Shown one piece after another: positions 46,543 through 56,261 of a stretch of DNA of 64,000 nt (position 1 is its first letter; the number at the start of each line of letters is the position of its first letter). Origin of the DNA: Thermocoleostomius sinensis A174. Its GTDB lineage: Bacteria; Cyanobacteriota; Cyanobacteriia; Elainellales; Elainellaceae. The notes under the pieces were generated by a model that had not been told where the DNA came from, did not search any database, and saw nothing but the letters and a program-made list of their open reading frames with translations. The position numbers were made by a program, and so were the translations under genes. The DNA lies in the NCBI RefSeq assembly GCF_026802175.1, contig NZ_CP113797.1:1775026-1839025 (forward strand), given 5' to 3'.

Positions 46543-49389
46543 ATGAAACTTAGAAGTAAGGTGTTATTTGTATTGAGCCTGGGACTCATTGGGTTATCTG
46601 GAAGTTTTTATGTGATTTCCAGAACTCTCTTAACCAGCGGTTATGCTCAACTAGAACAACAGCAGACTGATCAAGACGTTCAACGGGTTTTAGATGCCCT
46701 GTCACAAGAGGTGGATAACGTTTCTCGGTTTGCGCTTGACTATGCAAAATGGGATGAAACCTATCGATTCATTGAAGATAGAAATCAAGAATATATTGAC
46801 AGCACCTTCACGAACTACATCGATGCCTTACAGATGAATGCCATCCTGTACGTAGATGACTCCAACAAGGTTGCTTTCTCGTTGGGGGCTGATCTGGCTG
46901 CGGGCAAAGAAGCTTCTGTGTCTCAAGCGCTGCTCAATCAACTGAACCCAGCAGGGGCGTTGGTAAAACACGCTGATCCTCAAAGTTCAACTGCTGGAAT
47001 TGTTCAATTACCTGAAGGCCCCATGCTGATTGGTTCTCGTCCGATCGTTACCTCCGAAGGAGAAGGACCCATTCGCGGTAGTGTAATCATGGGGCGCTAT
47101 CTCAATGATGAATTGTTACAAGAACTGGGTAGACGCACCAAATTACCAAATCTTGCCATTGAACGATTTGACTCAACCCAATTACCATCAGACTTTCAAC
47201 AAGCTCGGCAAGCATTAACCGGCAATTCAGACGATGCGATCGTGGTGCAAGCATTAGATCAACAATCGGTAGCAGGGTATGCTCTAATTAAAGATATTTC
47301 CGGAAACCCAGCATTTCTGTTGCGGGTGGTTGAACCCAGAGATATTTATGCCCAAGGACAAGCTAGCTCAAATTATCTAATTCTAGCGATTTTGGTGACA
47401 GGCTCGGTCTTTAGTGTTGTCATTCTGTTCTTCCTAGAAAGAAACGTATTGTCTCGCTTAAGTTATCTCAGTAGTGGTGTGACTCGAATTGGCAGTCGTG
47501 GCATCTCGAATGAACGAGTTACTTTAGCAGGAAACGATGAGCTATCCAATCTGGCAACGACGTTTAATTCGGTACTAGACCAACTTCAAACCTATCAAAC
47601 GTCCTTACAAGAGAACGCTACGCGGCTACAGCAGCAAAATCAAATTGTGGCAGATTTATCTCGGGATGAATCGTTAGTTCAGGGCGATCTCAAGCAGGTA
47701 TCCTATCGGTTTACAGAAGTGTTAGCCGAAACCTTAGAGATAGAACGGGTGAGCATTTGGCTCTATAATTCCAATCTTTCTCAGCTTGATTGCATGGATT
47801 TGTATGAACGCAGTGTAAATCAGCACTTTGAAGGATTCAGCCGATCGTTGAAAACCGCACCTCGGTATTTTGAAGCTCTGATTACCGATGGTATATTGGA
47901 ATCCACTGAAGCACAGACTGATCCTCGGGCGATCGACTTAGTAGACTATCTGCAACGCCATAATATTGTTTCTATTCTGCATTTTCCAATTCAAAGTTCA
48001 GGACGCCGGGTCGGCGTTGTCTGCTGTGAACAGGTATGCGATCAGCGGCAGTGGCAGCCTGAAGAGCAAACGTTTATCTATTCCATCGCTAATTTGGTAG
48101 CCCTGGCCCTAGAAAGTGAAACCCTGCAACGCGAGGTAGGGCATTTGCTGGAGATTGTGTCATCGGTGGGCAATGGTGATTTGAGAGTGCAAGCAGAGGT
48201 CAGCGATCGAATTACAGGTCTGGTGTCTGATGTGTTTAACCATCTGATTGAGCGATTGATTGCAGTATTGCACCAAGTTTTAGAAGCAGCCCATCAAGTG
48301 TCCACTGGAGCTAATCAACAGAAGAACTTAGCTGAAACAGTTGCAACCTATGCAAAACAACAGGCCGAGTCGATTCGTGAAGTTTTGCATTTGACAGAAC
48401 AAATTGAACAAACAGCGAATGATTCGATCGAGAAAGTGACGGCAACTAGCGAATCGCTGCGAGCCGTTTCGACAACTGTAGAACGAGGACAATCTGCTAT
48501 CTCAGCAATGACTGAGGGAATTGATGTTTTGCAATCTGGAACCGATCGAATTATGCAGCAAATGAAAACGCTGGGTGAGTTCGTGGGATTGGCTGATCAA
48601 TTTGTTCAAGACCAAAGTCAGATTGCATTTGTGACTCAAACGCTGGCCTTAAATGCCTCCTTAGTTGCTGCCAGAGCTTCTGAACAACGTGATCCTAGGC
48701 AGTTTATTGTTGTGGCTCGCGAGTTTGATTCAATCGCCGAACAAGTCAGCAAGTTAGCTCAACAAACCAATGAAGGATTGGTGACACTTGAACAACGAAG
48801 TAACCAAATTCACAGTGTTGTTTCTGCAATCGATGTGGATGTGCAAAATTTGGGTGAACTCGTGCGCGGCTTTACTCAAGGCGTGGATCAATCCCATCAA
48901 GTTTTCCGAGATGTGAAGGCAGTCACTAATGAGGCGGTACAAGCCGGAGAGGCGGTGGCCCAGTTCAACGCCAGAATTGCGATCGCCGCCCAAACCACCG
49001 CTACCGTGATGCGAGATATTGCAGCCTTATCTGCCCAAACCGCTGAATTGACGCAAGTCTCACAGCAACAATCGGATCAGATCAACGCTCTGTCGAATCA
49101 ACTACTTCAAAGTGTGCAGTTCTTTCAGTTACCGAATCAACCCCTCAGTTCAACAACGTCACCTATATCAATTCAAATTTCTCTTGCACAGCCCCATCAA
49201 CGCTTAGGCGATCAATTGCCCCGCGAATCACTTCACAGAGATTTGGATTTAACTGATCAATTCATTGATATCGAAGAAACTCATCCACTTGAACCTATTC
49301 AAGAAGGAACCTCACGAAGCAAACAATCACAAGAGATTCAACCCCAAGCTTCCACAGTTGAATTTCCTCTTTCGCCAGCCTCTTCTTGA
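46543..49389 (+). CDS. Methyl-accepting chemotaxis protein with CHASE4, HAMP and GAF domains, PixJ1 position
   Basis: A 948-residue receptor. Membrane helix at about 7-28; a periplasmic CHASE4 domain at about 45-270 (DYAKWDETYRFIEDRNQEYI is the CHASE4 hallmark); second helix at about 278-300; HAMP (RLSYLSSGVTRIGSRG onward); a cytoplasmic GAF domain (about 375-535, VSIWLYNSNLSQLDCMDLYE, VGVVCCEQVCDQR); and an MCP signalling hairpin (ALNASLVAARASEQ, RQFIVVAREFDSIAEQVSKL). The GAF lacks the Asp-x-Cys-Phe or Cys-His chromophore motifs of PixJ phototaxis receptors, so light sensing is not expected from it. The Ser/Pro-rich tail runs from about 880. Confidence 0.92.
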   Translation: MKLRSKVLFVLSLGLIGLSGSFYVISRTLLTSGYAQLEQQQTDQDVQRVLDALSQEVDNVSRFALDYAKWDETYRFIEDRNQEYIDSTFTNYIDALQMNAILYVDDSNKVAFSLGADLAAGKEASVSQALLNQLNPAGALVKHADPQSSTAGIVQLPEGPMLIGSRPIVTSEGEGPIRGSVIMGRYLNDELLQELGRRTKLPNLAIERFDSTQLPSDFQQARQALTGNSDDAIVVQALDQQSVAGYALIKDISGNPAFLLRVVEPRDIYAQGQASSNYLILAILVTGSVFSVVILFFLERNVLSRLSYLSSGVTRIGSRGISNERVTLAGNDELSNLATTFNSVLDQLQTYQTSLQENATRLQQQNQIVADLSRDESLVQGDLKQVSYRFTEVLAETLEIERVSIWLYNSNLSQLDCMDLYERSVNQHFEGFSRSLKTAPRYFEALITDGILESTEAQTDPRAIDLVDYLQRHNIVSILHFPIQSSGRRVGVVCCEQVCDQRQWQPEEQTFIYSIANLVALALESETLQREVGHLLEIVSSVGNGDLRVQAEVSDRITGLVSDVFNHLIERLIAVLHQVLEAAHQVSTGANQQKNLAETVATYAKQQAESIREVLHLTEQIEQTANDSIEKVTATSESLRAVSTTVERGQSAISAMTEGIDVLQSGTDRIMQQMKTLGEFVGLADQFVQDQSQIAFVTQTLALNASLVAARASEQRDPRQFIVVAREFDSIAEQVSKLAQQTNEGLVTLEQRSNQIHSVVSAIDVDVQNLGELVRGFTQGVDQSHQVFRDVKAVTNEAVQAGEAVAQFNARIAIAAQTTATVMRDIAALSAQTAELTQVSQQQSDQINALSNQLLQSVQFFQLPNQPLSSTTSPISIQISLAQPHQRLGDQLPRESLHRDLDLTDQFIDIEETHPLEPIQEGTSRSKQSQEIQPQASTVEFPLSPASS

Positions 49390-49518
49390 AACATTCGTTG
49401 TGCCGTCTATTGCAGCGTTGGGTTATGCCTCAATACTTGAAAATTTATGTCTAAAACTATACTTTTATAGTTCAGCTTTTCATCCTAACTCTACTGAAAT
49501 CATTCTTCCTTTCTATCT

Positions 49519-51900
49519 ATGACCTCTACTCCCCAAGAGTCACAATCTAGTCAATCCTATCTGTTCGATCGCAATCAACGCCCCTTGCAGAGTAGACAAC
49601 GATCGCAACCGCGATGGCGCTTTCGTTTTTTGGGTTTTAGAGTGTTTTTCCCGGTAATAGGGAGTGCCTTACTGGGTATTGCAGGCATTGCTTTTCTGTG
49701 TGGTGAAGTCGTCAAATACCAAGCAGAGGAAGAAATCCAGACAATTCTATCCAGTAAAGTTCATTTGCTCGATTCGACCTTGATGCAGGCAGATACGCTA
49801 GCCACGGCCTTTCGCAGCAGTCTTCTAACGCTGCACTCACAGAACGCTAAAAATTCAGATACGTATCAAAAGCTGACGTTGGAATTGTTTAAAAGTCGTC
49901 CGAAAGCGGTGGCGGGTTTGGGGTTTGGGCAAAGCCAAAACGGTTTGTTGCCAGAACAACGCTGGCTTTTCTCATATTTCTTCTTAAATTCCAATGATCC
50001 CAACGCGGCAGGGCAACCCCTGCCTGCACCAAACGAGTCAATTCGCTATGTAGACGGAACACAGCCAGGTAACTTTTATCCTGACTCCGATCGCTATCGA
50101 GACTTCTTTTTGCCCCAAATTGATCTCTGGACGCTGCCCTATCACTCGGCAAATGGATTGCAAACAAGCTATTACTCTCCCATCTTTAACGATCGTGGCA
50201 AGTGGTTGGGCACCGTGTTTGTCGATGTTGATGGTGCATTTCTGCAAGAGGCATTGGCAGGTTCAGCTTTAAACGATCGCGGATATTTTGCGCTGCTCAC
50301 TCCAGAGGGACAGGTGGTGTCGGCTCCGGAAACGCCAGTTGGTCATGGAGAAGACTATCGATCGATAGCTGGGCTAGATGCCGTGTGGTTACAAATGGCC
50401 GAAGGACAGTCGGGGTTGATTGAGGGCGAAAAGGGCTATTGGGCATATGCGCGGCCACAAAATCAGTGGCTAATGGTAGCTTTTGTGCCCTACGAAGCGG
50501 TCTTTAATCAACTTGCGTGGATTGGTATCGGCGGTATGGCTACCGTAACAGGATTATTGCTGCTAATTTTGGTTTTAGCGCTGCAATCGTTCAAGCGACG
50601 ATTACGTCCTTTGTTAGACGAATGCGATCGATTAAAGTTGGAACAGGAATCTGTGGTAGCCGCACAAGATGAAATCGCTCAAATTTCTGAAACATTCTTT
50701 CAATTGCTAGAGCGAGTCAAAGCCAATGAAACACAACTTCAGCAAGATGCAACTCAGATTCAGAGACTCGAAGCGCAACTTAAACAGGTAGCGATTGTAG
50801 AACTGGAACAAAAAACATTGGAAGCGGAAGTTGAACATTTGTTCAATGTAGTGGACTCGGTAGAGCAGGGAGATTTGCTCGTTGCAGCGCAGGTCAGGTC
50901 TCAAAAAATGGGACTAGTTGCGGATACTTTAAATCGCTTAATTCGTCGATTGGGACAAACAATGAGTTATATATTGAATGTGACTAATGATGTTACTCAA
51001 GCGATTCAACCGATTAAGCAACATCTTGCTCTCGTAACTGATTCGACTCGAGTTCAACAACAGGAAACCGATCGCATACAAACGGCAATAGATCAGATCC
51101 GTTCAACGGCTCAAGAGACAACCCTTGAGGTTATGGCGGCAACAGAAACCATTGAAACCACACGTGCCGCCATTCGCGCCGGACAGCCAGCTATTGAAGC
51201 CATGATGCAAAGCATCGATCTGCTGCAACAGGGTACCAGTCAACTGATCAAACGATCGCAAACCCTGAGTAATTACGTGGAGTTAACAACTCAGTTCGCT
51301 AAAGAGCAAAAGCGAATTGCAGCAATGACGCGCGTTTTAGCAGCCAATGCCTCTATGTTGGCAAGCCGTGCTGCCGGTCAACAAGATCCCGAACAGTTTG
51401 CCGTCATCACTCGCGAGTTTGAAACAATCGCCACTCAGATTAATCAATTAGCTTCTCAAACTAATCAAAGTTTGGGGACATTGAAACAGCGGACGGAGCA
51501 AATTCAAACGGTTGTATCCGGTTTAGATTACGACATTCAAGCCATGAGTCAGCAGATTGACCAATTCGACACAGGTGTGGAGCGATCGCAGCAATTATTG
51601 GATCACGCAGAGTTGATCAGTGATTGTATGGCGCACATGAAACAACAGTGTCTTCAGTCTCACCAAGCTATCTCTGCTGCTGCTGAAACCACGATCGCCT
51701 CTATTCAACAAATGATCGCGATCGCTGACGAGACACTGCATCATACCGATTTGTCTCAAGCGCAAACGCAGCAAATCGAACAACAGATGCATGCCTTGCA
51801 ACATCAAGTTAAATTCTTCCAACTTCAGCCCGTACAGCGTCAGGCTCATCAACTACAACTGGTGGAAGCAGCGGCTAGCTCTAAACCCTCTGATCGTTAA
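49519..51900 (+). CDS. Methyl-accepting chemotaxis protein with dCache sensor, PixJ2 position
   Basis: A 793-residue receptor. Short basic N-terminus, helix at about 37-62, a double-Cache periplasmic sensor at about 65-325 (RYRDFFLPQIDLWTLPYHSA, YYSPIFNDRGKWLGTVFVDV, GYFALLTPEGQVVSAP), a second helix at about 335-357 (ATVTGLLLLILVLALQSF), a HAMP-like coiled coil, and an MCP hairpin from about 480. At the tip ALNAAIEAARAGE of classical receptors reads LAANASMLASRAAGQ, and RGFAVVA reads EQFAVIT. dCache domains bind amino acids, amines or other small ligands. It lies 129 bases after receptor 1 and 18 bases before CheA. Confidence 0.92.
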   Translation: MTSTPQESQSSQSYLFDRNQRPLQSRQRSQPRWRFRFLGFRVFFPVIGSALLGIAGIAFLCGEVVKYQAEEEIQTILSSKVHLLDSTLMQADTLATAFRSSLLTLHSQNAKNSDTYQKLTLELFKSRPKAVAGLGFGQSQNGLLPEQRWLFSYFFLNSNDPNAAGQPLPAPNESIRYVDGTQPGNFYPDSDRYRDFFLPQIDLWTLPYHSANGLQTSYYSPIFNDRGKWLGTVFVDVDGAFLQEALAGSALNDRGYFALLTPEGQVVSAPETPVGHGEDYRSIAGLDAVWLQMAEGQSGLIEGEKGYWAYARPQNQWLMVAFVPYEAVFNQLAWIGIGGMATVTGLLLLILVLALQSFKRRLRPLLDECDRLKLEQESVVAAQDEIAQISETFFQLLERVKANETQLQQDATQIQRLEAQLKQVAIVELEQKTLEAEVEHLFNVVDSVEQGDLLVAAQVRSQKMGLVADTLNRLIRRLGQTMSYILNVTNDVTQAIQPIKQHLALVTDSTRVQQQETDRIQTAIDQIRSTAQETTLEVMAATETIETTRAAIRAGQPAIEAMMQSIDLLQQGTSQLIKRSQTLSNYVELTTQFAKEQKRIAAMTRVLAANASMLASRAAGQQDPEQFAVITREFETIATQINQLASQTNQSLGTLKQRTEQIQTVVSGLDYDIQAMSQQIDQFDTGVERSQQLLDHAELISDCMAHMKQQCLQSHQAISAAAETTIASIQQMIAIADETLHHTDLSQAQTQQIEQQMHALQHQVKFFQLQPVQRQAHQLQLVEAAASSKPSDR

Positions 51901-51918
51901 TGAGATTGGTGACTGATT

Positions 51919-54900
51919 ATGTCGATTCGAGAAGTTAATCCTTCGTCTTTGGATGCAGATACGATCGCTGAAGTTCAGTTACAAGAAGAGCTTCGCAGCT
52001 TATTTACTGTAGATACCCAAACCTATTTGGAAAAATATAGCCAACTAGCACAGGGCCTAAAGCCTGACGCTTGGAAGACAGATATTCAGGAACTCTATCG
52101 TTGCATCCATACGATTAAAGGAGGAGCCGTTACCGTAGCAGCCGAGGCGGTGTTACAGGTAGCTACCGCCCTCGAAGATCTGCTGTCAGAGCTACGCTAT
52201 CTTGAATCGCCTCCCCTGGAGACAGAAAACCTCTTACAGCAGGCTTTGCTGGAGGCAGGAGAATTACTCACAGGGGTGCTTGTGCAAAACACCACAGAGA
52301 TTGCCCCCATCTTGCAACGGGTGCAAACGCTGCACAGTGACATCCGAGCACGATATCTGTTGCAGTGGAACCCACAGCGGCAACTGCATCAAGATTTTGC
52401 TGAACACGGGCTAGATATGGTGGTGCTAGAGCTACAAATTGATTTAGAACGCCTGCCTGCTGCCGAATGGGTACCGACTGCAACAATCGAGACGGCTCGA
52501 CAAACGTTAACCAAGCTGCATCAAATTGGTGCTGAACTGCAACTAGCAACGGGTTGGACGGCTTTGCTGCATCAAGCGGAGGAATTGCTAAACTGTCCTA
52601 GGGTTGATGTCTGGCAATCTCAGTGGTTTTTATTGTTTCAGGCGCTCAAGACGTGTGCGACGCAGAGTGGCAGTCCAGTGATGTTGAAATGGACTGTGCC
52701 AATCGCGTCTATGGATGTGAATTCGATACTCAATTCAACGACAACTCCCGATCGGGCTACCGCCTGCTCAGATAGTAGCGTTACGATTGAAACGACCCCT
52801 AACGCTATTTCCCCGGAGGAAGCGGCATATCAAAGCTTAACCGCAGATCAACGTGAGGATTCAGATGTAATTGCCCTCGATTCAATCGATTTCAGTGAGT
52901 TCTTAGACAGTGAATTTTTACAGAATGGGACAACCGTTGCCGATGGAGTCGCAAACAATCATCCATCTGATCTTGATTTTGCTGCTGTTGATTTGACTGC
53001 CGTCGAACAACCTGAACTTCCAGTAGCTGAGGCTGAGCCTGTATCGTCTGAAGATTCGCTTCAAACTTCGCTCGCGCCAGACTCCTCTCCTGCTGCTCCA
53101 TCGGTTTCTCAGCTAGAAATCCTGCCAGATACTGCCAGCGTACAAATTCCTGTGTCTCTGGAAAAGCTTGATCGATCGGCACAATATCTTGTGGAAACGC
53201 TGTTAACTCTGCGATCGACGCACGGATTGTATCAAACGCTGCAAAGCCAAATTGCTCAACTGGTAGCTCTGGCCCAGGAAGGGATTCAGTCAATCACACA
53301 GTTACGTCAAATTCAGGATGATTATGCTTTGTTAGATTTGCAGAGTAAGCAAACTCCGCAGGGCTTAAACCCAGAACGATATCGCCAGGGCTATACCCTG
53401 ATCAATCGCCTGCTTGAAACAAACCTCCGCCTTTCCGAAATTGGAGCGGAAGCCGGTAAAATGACTGAGCAAGTTACCGACAGACTACGTACCGTTGATG
53501 ACACCGTTCTCAAATTACAAACTACGATCGAAGATAGCCGTCTAGTGTCGTTTCAGAGTTTGGGTATTCGAGCCAAAGCCATCTTGCGCGACCTTGTCAC
53601 TCGCTACAGTAAGCCTGCCCGTCTATTGGTTTTGGGAGAACACACAGAACTAGATGCCAGTACGGCCCGTGGACTAGAGCCAGTTTTGCTGCATCTGATT
53701 CGCAATGCCTACGATCATGGTTTGGAACCACCCGCCGATCGCCAGAGTCAGGGGAAGCCAGAACAGGGCACAATTGTGTTATCGCTGCGGCGCAATGGTA
53801 ATCTCTTCTCGTTAGAATTCAAAGATGATGGGCGAGGAATTGATGCCGAAAAAATTCAATCGCGAGCAGAGGCATTGAACTTTCCGTTCACTCAGACAGC
53901 CACATTCGACGATCTGCTGCGGGTGATTTGTCAGCCTGGGTTTAGCTCTGAAACAAAGGCAACTGAACTTTCTGGGCGGGGCGTCGGCATGGATGTGGTA
54001 ATGGCGCAAATCGCTCGGCTGGGTGGACAGCTTAGCTTACAGACAGTTTTGGGAACAGGCACTACATTTCAGATTCGATTTCCAGCCCCACGGTTATTAG
54101 TGCCTTGTCTATTGCTGCGAACGGGGGACTATACTTTTGCTATTCCCAATGATGAGATTAGAACGATTACACTGCTAGGAAGCTTGAATGCAGTCCGAAC
54201 TGAGTACTGGACTAAAAATCCGAATCAAGACTTGCATGCAATCGAGAATCAAGAAATTGCTAAAGATGAAACACCGGTGAACCCGATACTAGATCTGGTA
54301 GAGTACTGGCAACCAAACCTGGGAAATCGATCGTTGGCAGATACAGCCATTTGTTTACTGATTCAGCCTTCTGTTCGACCTCACCCCGATCCTGCCTCTT
54401 CAGGAGGAATTTGGCTACTTGCAGACGAACTCCTAGAACAGACTGAATTAGTGATTAATCCCCTGCCATCCCCATTGCTGGCAGCCAAAGGCTTATTAGG
54501 TGTTAGCTTACAGGTCAATGGTTCTCTCGTTCCAGTATTAGACCCTCAATCGTTAGTAGAGTGGTGGCAGCAGCGCTCCTTCCAACAAGCCGAATCAGCG
54601 ACGATTGACCCAGTTGACTTGGACAACGAGGCAACGGCTCAGTCCGTACAAACAATTCTGATTGTTGATGATGCGGCCCTAATGCGGCGACGGCTTGAGT
54701 CTAGCTTAAGTGCCAATGGCTTCGTCATTCAAACCTGCGCAGATGGACAAGAAGCTTGGAATTGGTTACAAGAACATCCACATCCCAACTTGATTCTCAC
54801 CGACATTGAAATGCCAAATATGGATGGATTCACCCTGATCGATCGCTGCCGTCAAACCGGAATCACCGTTCCCATTTTGGTAATTTCATCTCGCCTATCC

Positions 54901-55077
54901 GAGGAGTGGTTTAACGAAGCCAAGCGCTTGGGGGCAACAGACTATCTCACCAAGGGGTTTGCAACTGTTGAGTTGATTAATAAGGTGAACAAGCTGCTGA
55001 GGCGGCTGAATCTGTCTGAGACAGATAGCGTTGGAGTCGCGCTTGATTCTGAAACGAGTTCTACCGCTCTGCTTTAA
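51919..55077 (+). CDS. Hybrid CheA histidine kinase with C-terminal receiver, PixL position
   Basis: A 1052-residue kinase. N-terminal Hpt domain with phospho-His64 (CIHTIKGGAVTVAAEA), a long acidic low-complexity linker (about 280-420), dimerisation helices, the CheA ATPase (LHLIRNAYDHGLEPPADRQS, EFKDDGRGIDAEKIQS, LSGRGVGMDVVMAQI, LGTGTTFQIRFP), a CheW-like domain and a receiver (ILIVDDAALMRRR, phospho-Asp in LILTDIEMPNMDGF, DYLTKGF). It phosphorylates the CheY/PatA-type regulators. There is no cheB or cheR in the operon. The 3' end overlaps the oppositely oriented methyltransferase gene by 17 bases. Confidence 0.93.
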   Translation: MSIREVNPSSLDADTIAEVQLQEELRSLFTVDTQTYLEKYSQLAQGLKPDAWKTDIQELYRCIHTIKGGAVTVAAEAVLQVATALEDLLSELRYLESPPLETENLLQQALLEAGELLTGVLVQNTTEIAPILQRVQTLHSDIRARYLLQWNPQRQLHQDFAEHGLDMVVLELQIDLERLPAAEWVPTATIETARQTLTKLHQIGAELQLATGWTALLHQAEELLNCPRVDVWQSQWFLLFQALKTCATQSGSPVMLKWTVPIASMDVNSILNSTTTPDRATACSDSSVTIETTPNAISPEEAAYQSLTADQREDSDVIALDSIDFSEFLDSEFLQNGTTVADGVANNHPSDLDFAAVDLTAVEQPELPVAEAEPVSSEDSLQTSLAPDSSPAAPSVSQLEILPDTASVQIPVSLEKLDRSAQYLVETLLTLRSTHGLYQTLQSQIAQLVALAQEGIQSITQLRQIQDDYALLDLQSKQTPQGLNPERYRQGYTLINRLLETNLRLSEIGAEAGKMTEQVTDRLRTVDDTVLKLQTTIEDSRLVSFQSLGIRAKAILRDLVTRYSKPARLLVLGEHTELDASTARGLEPVLLHLIRNAYDHGLEPPADRQSQGKPEQGTIVLSLRRNGNLFSLEFKDDGRGIDAEKIQSRAEALNFPFTQTATFDDLLRVICQPGFSSETKATELSGRGVGMDVVMAQIARLGGQLSLQTVLGTGTTFQIRFPAPRLLVPCLLLRTGDYTFAIPNDEIRTITLLGSLNAVRTEYWTKNPNQDLHAIENQEIAKDETPVNPILDLVEYWQPNLGNRSLADTAICLLIQPSVRPHPDPASSGGIWLLADELLEQTELVINPLPSPLLAAKGLLGVSLQVNGSLVPVLDPQSLVEWWQQRSFQQAESATIDPVDLDNEATAQSVQTILIVDDAALMRRRLESSLSANGFVIQTCADGQEAWNWLQEHPHPNLILTDIEMPNMDGFTLIDRCRQTGITVPILVISSRLSEEWFNEAKRLGATDYLTKGFATVELINKVNKLLRRLNLSETDSVGVALDSETSSTALL

Positions 55078-55828
55078 CCATACAGATACTGCTAAATCCT
55101 TGCTCTGTCCAGGCCCCGCTCCGAGCCACTTGAATCTCTGTTTTGGTAGCATCAAATCCATTAGCTTGCAACACAGCCGCCAAATCTAATTCATCGATGT
55201 AGGCTGTAGGAAAGTCTTTATCCATTACAGCATACGAACGGCACTGTCGCATCGCCGTTAAGTACAGCGTTCCACCTGGAGCCACAAGACGCAACAGATG
55301 ATTCATGAACGTCTGCCAGTCGGTTTTCGAGGAAGAAATTGCTTCTGCACAGTAATAGGAAAATACCAAATCGTACACAGCGTCGTCTCCTAGAGGACAT
55401 GGGTGCCGTAGATCAATGGATTTAAGCTGAGTAATTTTTTGGCGCAGTTGCTGTTGGCGTCGCTGTAGATCGGTTGTTGAAATGGTTTCAGTTTCTAGTG
55501 CAAGTATTCCTCGCAGGTAAATCTCCCAATTATGAGCGCTGGGGTCTTGCCTAAGCCATTTGCTAATCTCTTGAAGATTCTCTGGTAGGTAATCAGCTAA
55601 GTGTAGCTCTTCAACATAGGTCACAAAACTACAAGCGTGATGCAGCGTGGGTCCGCAGCCAACCTCGATCGCCCGTGAAAAAAATCGCCCGTCATGCCGC
55701 AGATGGTTCAGCGCAAATTCAAAGTTCGCTTGCTCGTCATCGGCAACAGACGGAGTGGCATAATACTGTCGTAAGTATTCTTGAGGTTGCCACAATGTAT
55801 CATAAATCTGTTGCTCAGCTTGCAGCAT
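55061..55828 (-). CDS. SAM-dependent N-methyltransferase, NNMT/PNMT/TEMT-like
   Basis: A 255-residue class I methyltransferase. The AdoMet motif is AIEVGCGPTLHHACSFV (Gly57, Gly59), an acidic residue Asp79 ends the second strand (LHLADYLPENLQEISKWL), and DLVFSYYCAEAISSS plus LLRLVAPGGTLYLTAM follow. The layout with an insertion between strands 2 and 4 is that of NNMT-type amine N-methyltransferases; the GntF enzyme of guanitoxin synthesis is related, but no other gnt gene is here. A GGAG inside the upstream decarboxylase-like gene precedes the ATG at 55828. The two genes overlap by 14 bases, so translation is probably coupled. The substrate is unknown; an amine is expected. Confidence 0.85.
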   Translation of the reverse strand: MLQAEQQIYDTLWQPQEYLRQYYATPSVADDEQANFEFALNHLRHDGRFFSRAIEVGCGPTLHHACSFVTYVEELHLADYLPENLQEISKWLRQDPSAHNWEIYLRGILALETETISTTDLQRRQQQLRQKITQLKSIDLRHPCPLGDDAVYDLVFSYYCAEAISSSKTDWQTFMNHLLRLVAPGGTLYLTAMRQCRSYAVMDKDFPTAYIDELDLAAVLQANGFDATKTEIQVARSGAWTEQGFSSICMVKAER

Positions 55829-56261
55829 GATACATGACTCCTCTGACTAAATAGTGCTGTTCATGAGATTCTGCTTGCAGGCGCTCATACAGAAACGCGA
55901 TCGTTTCTTCAATATTCAGATCGCCGCAGGTGTAGATATCCAAGCTGACAAAGCGTCGTAACGTCAGTGTGTGGATTGACATACCCGACTCAATCAGCGG
56001 TACCCAGCCAGACAACCCTGCTTTATCAGGAAACTGATCATCGGGCGATCGAAAGATAAAAGGAGGAGCCTGTTTGTGCATATTCAGAAGATTGGTCAGA
56101 TCTTCTAGCAGTTGATAGCAAAACGATAAATCATCACAGATTGCCTTACTAACACCATACAAATCAACGTGTAAGCTTTGTCCAAAGGGAGGGGCAATAT
56201 GAGTTTGCCGCTTCTGGGCGATCGCCAAAGCACTTTCCTCAACCACAGATTCGTGCAACAT
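55815..56261 (-). CDS. S-adenosylmethionine-decarboxylase-fold (SpeD-like) pyruvoyl enzyme, probably altered substrate
   Basis: A 148-residue protein. HVDLYGVSKAICDDL and GLSGWVPLIESGMSIHT, then LDIYTCGDLNIEETIAFLYE align without gaps to class 1 bacterial SpeD. Self-cleavage would occur between Glu91 and Ser92 to give the pyruvoyl group. His97 and Cys112 lie 5 and 20 residues after Ser92, exactly as His68 and Cys83 follow Ser63 in the Thermotoga enzyme. The family's W-P-E segment after the His is L-T-L here, and the His after Glu-Ser is Gly. Loss of the Glu that contacts AdoMet ribose suggests another substrate, such as a basic amino acid. AAGGA precedes the ATG. First gene of a two-gene unit with the methyltransferase. 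Confidence 0.8.
   Translation of the reverse strand: MLHESVVEESALAIAQKRQTHIAPPFGQSLHVDLYGVSKAICDDLSFCYQLLEDLTNLLNMHKQAPPFIFRSPDDQFPDKAGLSGWVPLIESGMSIHTLTLRRFVSLDIYTCGDLNIEETIAFLYERLQAESHEQHYLVRGVMYHAAS

Noticed and set aside
47680..48130. GAF domain of receptor 1 as a bilin photoreceptor
   Set aside because: Neither a Cys-His pair nor an Asp-x-Cys-Phe motif was found at the chromophore positions, so phototaxis by this GAF is not supported.
55061..55828. Methyltransferase as GntF of a guanitoxin cluster
   Set aside because: The fold is related, but no GntA-E, GntG or other guanitoxin genes are present within the window.
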